Source of the DNA: CAYGTO01 sp964352815
Lineage (GTDB): Bacteria > Pseudomonadota > Alphaproteobacteria > Rickettsiales > UBA3002
Direction: 5' to 3'
DNA length: 64,000 nt
Assembly (NCBI GenBank): GCA_964352815.1
Contig: CAYGTO010000001.1
Coordinates: 1 to 64,000, forward strand
Numbering within the stretch: the stretch's first letter is position 1; every line of letters starts with the position of its first letter. The translations under genes and the position numbers were made by a program. Under the pieces are notes generated by a model, which saw only the letters and a list, made by a program, of their open reading frames with translations, had not been told where the DNA came from and did not search any database. Positions 50,460 through 58,234 of the stretch are shown one piece after another.

Positions 50460-50909
50460 ATGTCGGCGGATCCAACTCAAGGCGTCAATAGTGGGCAGCT
50501 CAATGCGATGCTGCAGGCGGGCCGTATGGGCACGAGTAGTAGCGATGAATTTTTCTCGCGCTGGCTGTTTTGTTTGCTTCCGAACATTGAAGCGGATCAG
50601 AAGCCGCTCGTCTTTGAAACCGCGGCGCCCTTTGCCTTTTGTCAGCGCAATATTTTCCCCATGGCACAGCAGATGAGCGCGGGAAACCCGAATGGGATTC
50701 TGGCGAAGATTATCCGAGTGCTTCAGCTGCAATCGATTCAGGATATTAAGAGCGAAGAGCTCGAAGCGATGGCGCAATTTGCGACGGCGGGCATTGAAGA
50801 AGATGAGAATTTCAAGGCGCTGGTTGCGGGTAAAGGGGCGATGAGTGCGCTCAATGCGCAAGCCGCGGCGATGATGCCGGATACAGGTGGTGGCCACGAA
50901 ATCGGCTAA
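50460..50909 (+). CDS. Protein of unknown function behind a PhoB-like promoter
   Basis: 149 residues, start supported by AGGAAAC upstream. No signal peptide. An amphipathic/hydrophobic core (EFFSRWLFCLLPNIEADQKPLVFETAAPFAFCQRNIFPM) is followed by helices (NGILAKIIRVLQLQSIQDIKSEELEAMAQFATAG) and an Ala/Met-rich tail. Two cysteines. I do not recognise a family. It is a single-gene unit between apaG and an AT-rich gap. Regulation by phosphate is inferred from the promoter only. Confidence 0.65.
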   Translation: MSADPTQGVNSGQLNAMLQAGRMGTSSSDEFFSRWLFCLLPNIEADQKPLVFETAAPFAFCQRNIFPMAQQMSAGNPNGILAKIIRVLQLQSIQDIKSEELEAMAQFATAGIEEDENFKALVAGKGAMSALNAQAAAMMPDTGGGHEIG

Positions 50910-51163
50910 GCGCTTTGCAAGACACATCCTAACAACTCAGGATAGATACCCCCTCTTTTCACAGCTATTAAGACACGAATTGTGATGCCTTTCGCAGAAA
51001 ACACTTCAGTAAATAATATTTATATATCAATTAATTATATCACTGTCCTCAGCTCTTAACTTAGCAATGCGTTTTGTGCATAGCAGCAATGCGCAATGAA
51101 CAATTCCTATATGTATATCAATGTGAGACATTCTGTGTGTAAGCAACGTTTCGGGAGGGACTC

Positions 51164-51361
51164 ATGAAACACGCTTTACTACTTACTACCTTACTCGTCT
51201 CGCTCAGCGCTTGCGTGACCAACGACTCAGCGAATACTGCTAGCCTCAATTGGGGCAATATGTACACGCACAACACGCGGATTGCGACATTGAGCGCGGT
51301 GACGAAAGCGCCTGCACCGAAAGTGCAAGGCAAGAGTTTGATCAATCCAGGCATCTACTAA
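51164..51361 (+). CDS. Small lipoprotein of unknown function
   Basis: 65 residues. N-terminal signal MKHALLLTTLLVSLSAC with lipobox LSAC, cleavage before Cys17, giving a mature lipoprotein of only 49 residues. The rest is polar (NTASLNWGNMYTHNTRIATL) and ends in NPGIY. GGGAGG ribosome site. Residue +2 after the Cys is Val, consistent with outer-membrane sorting. The 254 bases upstream are AT-rich and hold no gene I can support; they may contain the promoter. Confidence 0.7.
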   Translation: MKHALLLTTLLVSLSACVTNDSANTASLNWGNMYTHNTRIATLSAVTKAPAPKVQGKSLINPGIY

Positions 51362-51429
51362 GACGCCGCCCAGAGTGATCATATTGGGCATGGATGCGTT
51401 CCATGACAGATACTTACTGACGTTATTTT

Positions 51430-52449
51430 TTACTTTGATCTTGGTTGCAACGTGTTTGCAAGTTGCGCCGCAGTGGTGACCCAAGAAAATTGTTCTCCAC
51501 GTGAGCGCACATCCGTACGGCTTAGCGTAAGCGCATGCTGAATGGCGTGGCTTAAATCATCCCCCATCGTTGCTGCATTTGAGTCGGTGAGTACATCGAT
51601 TGGGCCCGGGACAGGAAAGGCCGCCACGGGCGTCCCCGAAGCGAGCGCCTCGAGCATAACAATGCCGTAAGTATCGCGCTTGCTCGGAAACACAAACACA
51701 TCCGAGGAGGCGTAAAGCTGGGCGAGTTCTTCGCCGTGCTTAACACCCAAAAACACTGCATCTGGGTATCGGGCTTCGAGCGTAGCGCGTTCGGGGCCAT
51801 TGCCGACAATGAGTTTGGTGCCTAGTAGCCCCGCTTCCAGAAATGCCTCAATATTCTTCTCTTTCGAGACCCGCCCGACATAAAGCTGGATGGGCCGGGG
51901 ATAGGGCAGGTCGATGCGTTTGTCCGGATGGAAGAGGGTGGTGTCAACCCCACGCGACCAGGTGTTGAGGCCGGTGAACCCACGCTGTTCGAGTTCGGTT
52001 TGCATCGAGGCGGTGGGGACGAGGGTGGCAGCGGCTGCGTTATGAAAGCGGCGCAGCGGGGTGTAGCCCCAGTCACGCGGCAGGCCGAACCAGCGCTCGA
52101 ACATTTCGGCGAAGCGGGTGTGAAAAGAGGTAGAGAAGGGGGTTGCATGTTTCATGCAATACGCGCGCGCGGCCCAACCGAGTGGCCCTTCGGTGGCAAT
52201 GTGGATCGCGTTGGGACTCAGCTCGTTTAGCAAGCGGTTCACCTTCGGCCAGGCATTGATGGAAAGGCGAATTTCCTGATAGAAGGGGCAAGGCAGGGTG
52301 CGGAAACGCTCTGGTGATATGATATCAACCGTGTAGCCCGCCGCGCGCAAATGCTGACTCACCGTGTCAAGCGTGCGCACCACCCCGTTGATTTGCGGAT
52401 GCCAGGCATCGGTGATCAGGGCAATGCGATCAATCTCCAGCCGTTTCAC
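51430..52449 (-). CDS. GT4-family glycosyltransferase
   Basis: 339 residues from a GTG at 52449 with GAAGAGGGG upstream; a TTG at 52464 would overlap the previous gene further. GT-B fold. N-terminal acceptor domain: IALITDAWHPQINGVVRTLDTVSQHL, HIATEGPLGWAARAYC and FSTSFHTRFAEMF. C-terminal donor domain: LYVGRVSKEKNIEAFLEA, GNGPERATLEARYPDAVFLG and DVFVFPSKRDTYGIVMLEALASG, the EX7E motif with the first Glu replaced by Asp. The closest groups are alpha-mannosyl or sulfoquinovosyl/glucosyl transferases acting on glycerolipids; the exact sugar is not deducible. It overlaps the LpxH-like gene by 20 bases, a pairing often seen in Alphaproteobacteria. Confidence 0.85.
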   Translation of the reverse strand: MKRLEIDRIALITDAWHPQINGVVRTLDTVSQHLRAAGYTVDIISPERFRTLPCPFYQEIRLSINAWPKVNRLLNELSPNAIHIATEGPLGWAARAYCMKHATPFSTSFHTRFAEMFERWFGLPRDWGYTPLRRFHNAAAATLVPTASMQTELEQRGFTGLNTWSRGVDTTLFHPDKRIDLPYPRPIQLYVGRVSKEKNIEAFLEAGLLGTKLIVGNGPERATLEARYPDAVFLGVKHGEELAQLYASSDVFVFPSKRDTYGIVMLEALASGTPVAAFPVPGPIDVLTDSNAATMGDDLSHAIQHALTLSRTDVRSRGEQFSWVTTAAQLANTLQPRSK

Positions 52450-53302
52450 GTTGCCCCTCTTCAAACAGTTTCAGCTGGTCCGGATCTTCCGCACGCGCCT
52501 TGATTGCCTCGGGCCAGTTGATGATTTCGAGTGTGCCGTCAACATGTTCGACCAGCGCGGTGCAGCTCTCAACCCAATCGCCATCATTGCAATAGAGCAC
52601 GCCGCCAATCTCTTTCATTTCCGCGTGGTGGATATGGCCGCAAATAACCCCATCGAGCCCCTGACGCCTGGCTTGCTTGGCGATGAAATGTTCAAAATCA
52701 TCAATGACCTGAACGGCCTGCTTCACCTTATGTTTGAGCATTTGCGACAGTGACCAATAGGGCAGGCCGATTCGCGCGCGCACCGCATTGACCCAGCGGT
52801 TCAGATTGAGCGCAAAGACATAGGCGCGGTCGCCAATATAGGCGAGCCATTTCGCATATTTCATGATGCCGTCAAACTCGTCGCCATGGACGACAAGAAA
52901 GCGGCGGCCGTCTGCCATATGGTGGACGGTGTCGTGGAGCAGCATGACGCCGCCAAAATTGGTGCCGACATAGGGGCGGAGAAACTCATCATGATTGCCG
53001 GGGATGAAGATGACCTGCGTGCCTTTACGGCTTTTGCGCAAGACTTTTTGAATCACCGTGCTGTGGCTTTGTGGCCAGTGCCAGCCGCGCCGGAGCCGCC
53101 AGCCATCAATGATGTCGCCGACGAGATACAGCGTTTCGGATTCATTATAGCGCAGGAAATCCAGCAAATATTCGGCTTTGCAATCTTTCGTGCCAAGATG
53201 GATGTCCGAGAGCCAGATGGTGCGGTAATGAGCGGTGGGGATGCCGCGAATGCGCGCCACTTCCTCGCTGTCAATGGATTCTAAGTCCGTGTCCCTCACC
53301 AC
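52430..53302 (-). CDS. LpxH-like metallophosphoesterase (UDP-2,3-diacylglucosamine diphosphatase family)
   Basis: 290 residues from a GTG start. Calcineurin-type metal motifs in order: IWLSDIHLGTKD, YLVGDIIDGW, FIPGNHDEF, LVVHGDEFD and ICGHIHHAEM, then YCNDGDWVESCTALVEH. This longer LpxH-related group hydrolyses phosphate or pyrophosphate esters near the membrane; whether it makes lipid X here, rather than LpxI or LpxG elsewhere, cannot be told. Neighbouring lipid-type glycosyltransferase supports a membrane-lipid role. Confidence 0.85.
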   Translation of the reverse strand: MVRDTDLESIDSEEVARIRGIPTAHYRTIWLSDIHLGTKDCKAEYLLDFLRYNESETLYLVGDIIDGWRLRRGWHWPQSHSTVIQKVLRKSRKGTQVIFIPGNHDEFLRPYVGTNFGGVMLLHDTVHHMADGRRFLVVHGDEFDGIMKYAKWLAYIGDRAYVFALNLNRWVNAVRARIGLPYWSLSQMLKHKVKQAVQVIDDFEHFIAKQARRQGLDGVICGHIHHAEMKEIGGVLYCNDGDWVESCTALVEHVDGTLEIINWPEAIKARAEDPDQLKLFEEGQRETAGD

Positions 53303-53369
53303 TTAAGAGTATGGTGACAATGAAAAAAAAAGTCACTTCTCAGGAATGACTTATGCAGAGGAAAGGGAC

Positions 53370-53456
53370 GCATCATCTTCGACTGCGCCGCTGCGCATGT
53401 CGGAGATCTCATTTGCTAGAGATCCCCGAGACGAACAGTAGTTCGCTCGAGGATGA
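53370..53456. repeat. Family A-related degenerate repeat
   Basis: GCATCATCTTCGACTGCG at the left and CGCTCGAGGATGACG at the right, with inner GGAGATCTC and GAGATCC. Ends just before the msrA stop on the opposite strand. More diverged than the other copies. Confidence 0.5.
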
Positions 53457-53464
53457 CGTTTTTA

Positions 53465-54121
53465 TCACTTCTCGCCCCAGAGCTGCTTGAGCTTCGCCGC
53501 GCGACCGGAGCCATGGAAGTACATTTTATAATGGATGCCGTTTTTCTTATGGTAATCCTGGTGGTATTCTTCGGCTGGGTAGAAGGCGCTCGCCTGCTCG
53601 ATTGTCGTGGCGATGGGCTCATCGAGGAAGGTCTGAATCCGTGCTTTGGATTGCTCGGCCTGCGTGTGTTGCTGCTCATTGATCACGAAAATCGCCGTGC
53701 GATATTGCGTGCCACGGTCAGCAAATTGGCCACCTGCATCGGTCGGGTCAATGCTTTCCCAAAAGGTTTGCAGAAGCTGAGGATAATCAATGGTTTTCGG
53801 GTCGTAAATCACCCGCAGCGCTTCGATATGGTCGGTACGGCCGGTGCTGACTTTCTTATAATCTGCTTCCTCAGCACTGCCGCCAATATAGCCGGAAATG
53901 GTCGCCAGCACGCCTTTCTGATAATCAAAAGCGGCTTCAACACACCAAAAACAGCCGCCGGCAAAGATCGCTTCTTTGTAAGTGCCATCTTCGACTTTAG
54001 CCTCTAACGCGTTGAGTTCATTATCATTTTCCACAGCATTTCCTTGTTTCATGGTAAAGGCAAACACGCCAAGCCCCATGAGGATGGCGATTGTGACTAT
54101 ATATAGGGCGTTGGTGAGCAT
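53465..54121 (-). CDS. msrA: Membrane-anchored peptide methionine sulfoxide reductase MsrA
   Basis: 218 residues from the ATG at 54121. A longer frame to 54214 would be translated from a repeat element and is rejected; an AGGA site supports 54127 or 54121, the latter with better spacing. N-terminal hydrophobic helix (ALYIVTIAILMGLGVFAFTM) suggests a periplasmic, membrane-tethered form. Catalytic motif AGGCFWCVEAAF, then GYIGGS, HIEALRVIYDP and YRTAIF. No C-terminal resolving cysteine is present, so the second Cys of CFWC would have to act. Repairs Met-S-oxide in proteins. Confidence 0.92.
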   Translation of the reverse strand: MLTNALYIVTIAILMGLGVFAFTMKQGNAVENDNELNALEAKVEDGTYKEAIFAGGCFWCVEAAFDYQKGVLATISGYIGGSAEEADYKKVSTGRTDHIEALRVIYDPKTIDYPQLLQTFWESIDPTDAGGQFADRGTQYRTAIFVINEQQHTQAEQSKARIQTFLDEPIATTIEQASAFYPAEEYHQDYHKKNGIHYKMYFHGSGRAAKLKQLWGEK

Positions 54122-54141
54122 TGTCATGGTTCCTTTTTTCT

Positions 54142-54255
54142 TGTCATTCCCGCGGAAGCGGGACCCGGAGCGCAGCGGAGAGCCGCCTTGCGAATCCAAT
54201 TGCACTCTCCACATTCTCTGGAATTCAATGGATCCCCGTTTTCACGGGGATGGCA
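54142..54255. repeat. Family A composite repeat (copy 8)
   Basis: Starts TGTCATTCCCGCGGAAGCGG and ends in CCCCGTTTTCACGGGGATGGCA. Hairpins CCCGC-GGAA-GCGGG and CCCCGT-TTTC-ACGGGG. It lies between msrA and the DUF1294 gene and would be read into msrA only if an unlikely upstream start were used. Confidence 0.75.
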
Positions 54256-54300
54256 TTAATATTACGCTTTAATGCTGCAAACCCTTTGCTTCACACTTCA

Positions 54301-54732
54301 TTAGAAAACAAAGAAAAAGGCCAGCGCGATCAGCACCTGCATGACATTGACCACCAGCGACATTTGGCGGAAGGATACTTTCTTGGTTTTATGGCGAAAG
54401 GTGCGTGAGCCAAAGAGTGCGCCGAAGGTGCCGCCGATGAGCGAGAAGCTGTGCAGCGTTTTTTCCGCAATACGCCAGCCGCCTTTCTGCGCGGCATATT
54501 TATCAAAGCCATAGGCCATAAACGTCACGATATTAATGATTACCAAATGGATGATAAGCAGTGGCGCGGTCAGCTCGGGCCCGACCTCATTGGCGATCCA
54601 GCCTTGCGAGCCGGCCAGCCAGGCGATCAGCGCAACCCAGAGGATATGCACCGCATAAAGCGCATGTTGCAGCGGGCGCAGCGCCGAGCCGAGCATGCCG
54701 AGAATGATGATAGCGGTCACAGCGGCGGTCAT
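54301..54732 (-). CDS. DUF1294 membrane protein
   Basis: 143 residues with about four membrane helices. The C-terminal half has the full DUF1294 pattern: FMAYGFDKYAAQKGGWRIAE, LHSFSLIGGTFGALFGSRTFRHKTKKVSFR, then a final helix. Function unknown for the family. Its ATG follows the pirin stop directly (TAAATG), so the two are cotranscribed. Confidence 0.85.
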   Translation of the reverse strand: MTAAVTAIIILGMLGSALRPLQHALYAVHILWVALIAWLAGSQGWIANEVGPELTAPLLIIHLVIINIVTFMAYGFDKYAAQKGGWRIAEKTLHSFSLIGGTFGALFGSRTFRHKTKKVSFRQMSLVVNVMQVLIALAFFFVF

Positions 54733-55650
54733 TTACGCCTCGGGCAGTGGGATGAATTCGTCATCGCCTTTGACCATGGCGAAATTCCCGCCCTTCCAGT
54801 CAGCTTTGGCCTGCTCGATACGCTCTTTGCGCGAGGAGACGAAATTCCACCAAATATGCCGCTCGCTCAGCGCATCGCCGCCAATGAGGGCGACTTTGCT
54901 GCTAGCGGTGGCCTCGATGGTGACGGTTTCACCAGACTTCAGCACCGCCATTTGATACTGTTCGACGCTTTGGCCGTTAATCGTGATGCTCCCTTCCGCG
55001 ACATAGACCGCGCGTTCTTCCGCATCGGGCAGGGTCAGCGTTTGGTCTGGGGTTAGGCGTGCTTCAAGGTAGAGGCTTGGCGAATGGCAGGTGACGGGCG
55101 AGGTGATACCGTAAGCGCTGCCCATCATCACGCGTGCTGGCACGCCGTCCACCGTGGTTTCGGGAATTTGATCCGCCGGCGTATGTTCAAAACTCGGCTC
55201 GATTTCTTCCTTCTCTTCGGGCAGGGCGATCCATAGCTGAAGCCCATGAAGACGCTGGCCAGAAGCGCGCACTTCCTCGCGAGCACGCTCGGAATGGACG
55301 ATGCCTTTGCCGGCGGTCATGAGGTTGATTGCTCCGGGATGAATCGCTTGATGGTAGCCAATGGAATCCTTGTGCATGATCTCGCCTTCGAACAGATAGG
55401 TGATGGTGGCGAGGTTGATATGCGGGTGCGGGCGGACATCAATCCCTTCGCCGGGGCCGAATTCGGCAGGGCCCATATGGTCAAAGAAAATGAACGGCCC
55501 AACCATGCGCCGGCGCGCATAGGGCAACACGCGGCGAACGGAAAATCCGCCTAAATCTTTCTCACGCGGTGTGATAAGCAGCTCGATCTGAGACGTATCA
55601 CATTCCTGATCGCCACATTCGGCGTCGATATTTCGTGCGGTATTATTCAT
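54733..55650 (-). CDS. Pirin-family bicupin protein
   Basis: 305 residues. N-terminal cupin with metal ligands in VRPHPHINLATITYLFEGEI, then DSIGYHQAIHPGAINLMTAGKGIVHSER (His and Glu). The second cupin (VYVAEGSITINGQSVEQYQMAVL) lacks metal ligands, as normal for pirins. Ends in WNFVSSRKERIEQAKADW, the family C-terminal pattern. Some pirins oxidise quercetin, others bind regulators; the role here is open. Confidence 0.9.
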   Translation of the reverse strand: MNNTARNIDAECGDQECDTSQIELLITPREKDLGGFSVRRVLPYARRRMVGPFIFFDHMGPAEFGPGEGIDVRPHPHINLATITYLFEGEIMHKDSIGYHQAIHPGAINLMTAGKGIVHSERAREEVRASGQRLHGLQLWIALPEEKEEIEPSFEHTPADQIPETTVDGVPARVMMGSAYGITSPVTCHSPSLYLEARLTPDQTLTLPDAEERAVYVAEGSITINGQSVEQYQMAVLKSGETVTIEATASSKVALIGGDALSERHIWWNFVSSRKERIEQAKADWKGGNFAMVKGDDEFIPLPEA

Positions 55651-55795
55651 GGGGCGAGTATAAGCGAGGCGGCTGGAAGTGCAAGCAGGCGTTCGTTAGT
55701 GTAACGCTGAATGCTAAATATCGGGTATATCACGAGGATCGCAGACACCCGATGGCATAGCGATTCATCATTGCGAAAGTAAGCGTTGTAAGATG

Positions 55796-58084
55796 TTAAC
55801 TCGCCAAACGTATGTTTGCAGAGCCCAGCTCTATTGTGTCCATTGCAACAATATCGCTGACAACGAAGTTGGCAGCATTGTCGATATGTTCTGTCGCGTC
55901 AGGCAATGCGTGCGGAGCATCTTGCAACGCTTTAACGCGCTGTATCAATTCCTTGCTTGGCAAGACCCGAATATCCGATTGTTTCATAGCATTTTCTAGC
56001 GTGATTAAGTCAAATGCGCCACTCGCAGGGGAGGGGTTTCGAAAGCGCGACATATGCCGTCTATGCTCGCTGTGAAAGCCTTTAAACTTCCGAGATTCAG
56101 CCTCCCACATCAGCGCCTTATCATTATTGATGATGGCAACGCTGTGTCCCCCCTGCGCCAGCTCGTGCGCCACTTCTGCTGCGGCTGTCTCGCCCAGATT
56201 CTTTTTCACCGTGTCTCGCTGCGCATAGAGGCTGGCAAAGGGGCTGGTGAAGAAAGGCAGGCCGCGTTTACCGTTAGGATTTTCTGCGCTTGTTGCATTC
56301 ATATTCTCGGCGCCGCCCCAATAGCGTTTATGCATACGCAACCAATGGTGCTCAAGCTGCGGCAAAAGGGCATCTTTGCCGATTGATGCGAAATATTTCT
56401 GTGCTTTTTCACGAAACCCCATCGCATCTTCTGCAATGGCAGGGTACAGCATGGCACGGAAATAGCGACGGCAGGTTTTGGCATATGGATCGGTATGCGA
56501 GGTAGCGATCTCAAGCAGTGTGTCGATGGGATAAGCGACATAATGCCGGTCATTAATAGTGAATTGACGAGGGTTTAGGCCGTCACGTTCTTTCATTGGT
56601 TCGACAGTACCAGCACGAGTTAAAGGACGTTCGATCAGCAGTAAATTCTCGTCAGAATGAAAGAATAGCGACCCATTTGAAAGCCCGCAAAGTTCTCCCT
56701 CATTACCAAAGGATTCTTTATTCGGTAATGCGCCCGCATTCTGCGCGAGAGCGACAAATTCTCCTGCGCTTACCATACCGCTGAGTAGTGCATCGGTGAA
56801 CACATGCTCATAGGCAGTGCCACGCTCTGGGTCGAATTCTTTTTCGCCTGTTGTCGATGTGCTGCGGTTTTTCGTGCATTCTGATAGCACATCGCGGCGG
56901 TGGGTGGAGAGTGTTTTTACATCGGATAGCTGAGTAAGACACTCTATGCTGCGCGAAATTTCCGATGCTTCAACGCCCTCTATCTCGCTGGCATTAATGC
57001 CCTCTAGCACGGGTTTAAGCTGCTTAATCAGCCCAATCGTGACGCGCCGTTCAAAAAAGCCTTCTTGTTTGAGTGTCTCGCCGAGTGTTCCCTTGGTTTC
57101 GGGGTAAGCCTCGTCGCCTTCTGCGCTGAAGCCCATTGCGTGTGCGCAGGTCGGGACCAATGCTTCAGGCAATATACCGCCATAAAACAGATGCTCAACT
57201 AGCAGCCCCGTATGCTCCACCATTTCATCAAGTGGAATACGCTCGGTTGGTAAGTCGGAAAAAACAAAGTTGAGCTTGTCGCGTTCGGGTAGCAAAGAAC
57301 GTTTGTTATTCACTTTGGTCTCCAAATCTCCAAAGGTAAGGTAGCGCTTTGTTTTGCCCGTTTTCGGCACAAGCACGTTTTCGAGCGCCGCTAATGTTGA
57401 AGAATGCGGGCTTGGGTTCAGACGCTGCAAAAAATCACTACTCGTCACGAACCGTTTGCGCACTGAGCTGGCTTTTTCTTGTTTGCCTTCAAGCCTCACA
57501 TATTCGTTGGTTTTCATATAGCCCATTTGCAGCAAATCGCTGATATGGACGCGCAGCGGACGCACATTGAATACGCCGTTGGTGAGATGCGCTGCATCGC
57601 CTTTAGTGAGCATATAGGCATTGCCGGGTGGTGTAGTCTCTTGCGTTTCGTCAGGTTCATCAGAGGGTGGGAGTGCAATCTGCACATTCGTATAACGGCC
57701 ATAATGCCGCCCCACATGGGTGCTTTTGAGCGTATCGGGATAATGCGCAATAAAGCGTAATAACACTTCAATCTGGCTGGCTTTGTTGCGATCGCTTTTT
57801 GCGAATGGCGATTGGCGGGTGTGTTTCTTGATACATGCTTCTAGTGCCTCTGCGCCGTCCTCTTTAGCGATCGTCAAGGCGTCAACCAACGTGTGCTGAT
57901 AATTCGGTAAATAATCGGTCATCTCAAACAGCACCATATCGGGGATGGCAATGGGCTGCTCGGCATGAAGCCGTTCGAGGGATGTGAATGTGAAAGGGGA
58001 ACCGGATTTAAACCAATTAACCAGGGCGGTGCTGTCGAACACCCAAACCGGTTGTGTGCTTGCTCGCGGGCTACTGCTCTGCAT
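55796..58084 (-). CDS. Large PIN-like protein of unknown function
   Basis: 762 residues. The N-terminus has the first PIN motif VWVFDSTALVNWF (Asp17) and the second IAIPDMVLFEMTDYL (Glu54). The remaining part of such a fold appears near the C-terminus: GETAAAEVAHELAQGGHSVAIINNDKALMW (Glu in the helix, Asp655). If right, some 550 residues are inserted between the halves of one nuclease fold. The inserted part has charged helices and few recognisable features. No antitoxin-sized gene precedes it. It is divergent from the recJ-like gene over a 150-base AT-rich gap, with an inverted repeat CTGTAT/ATACAG at 58118-58136. The PIN call is tentative; PIN nucleases normally have 120-150 residues. Confidence 0.6.
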   Translation of the reverse strand: MQSSSPRASTQPVWVFDSTALVNWFKSGSPFTFTSLERLHAEQPIAIPDMVLFEMTDYLPNYQHTLVDALTIAKEDGAEALEACIKKHTRQSPFAKSDRNKASQIEVLLRFIAHYPDTLKSTHVGRHYGRYTNVQIALPPSDEPDETQETTPPGNAYMLTKGDAAHLTNGVFNVRPLRVHISDLLQMGYMKTNEYVRLEGKQEKASSVRKRFVTSSDFLQRLNPSPHSSTLAALENVLVPKTGKTKRYLTFGDLETKVNNKRSLLPERDKLNFVFSDLPTERIPLDEMVEHTGLLVEHLFYGGILPEALVPTCAHAMGFSAEGDEAYPETKGTLGETLKQEGFFERRVTIGLIKQLKPVLEGINASEIEGVEASEISRSIECLTQLSDVKTLSTHRRDVLSECTKNRSTSTTGEKEFDPERGTAYEHVFTDALLSGMVSAGEFVALAQNAGALPNKESFGNEGELCGLSNGSLFFHSDENLLLIERPLTRAGTVEPMKERDGLNPRQFTINDRHYVAYPIDTLLEIATSHTDPYAKTCRRYFRAMLYPAIAEDAMGFREKAQKYFASIGKDALLPQLEHHWLRMHKRYWGGAENMNATSAENPNGKRGLPFFTSPFASLYAQRDTVKKNLGETAAAEVAHELAQGGHSVAIINNDKALMWEAESRKFKGFHSEHRRHMSRFRNPSPASGAFDLITLENAMKQSDIRVLPSKELIQRVKALQDAPHALPDATEHIDNAANFVVSDIVAMDTIELGSANIRLAS

Positions 58085-58234
58085 GAATACGCCGAACCAT
58101 TAATTCTTATTTATTTTCTGTATCATATCTATACAGTTATGCAAGCTACCAATGCAAATAAGGTATAGATGCTATGATAATAATGCATAAGACATTATGG
58201 ACGTTTTGTTCTAAGACATCGGGCTGGAATCCCC

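Noticed and set aside
50910..51163. Possible small gene or RNA in the AT-rich gap
   Set aside because: No open frame with a ribosome site and no clear hairpin-plus-T-run structure; probably only promoter DNA for the lipoprotein gene.
54122..54214. N-terminal extension of msrA
   Set aside because: The extra codons come from the family A repeat; a membrane helix and a ribosome site support the start near 54121.
55796..58084. Toxin-antitoxin locus based on the PIN-like motif
   Set aside because: The protein is several times too large for a VapC toxin and no small antitoxin gene lies next to it.
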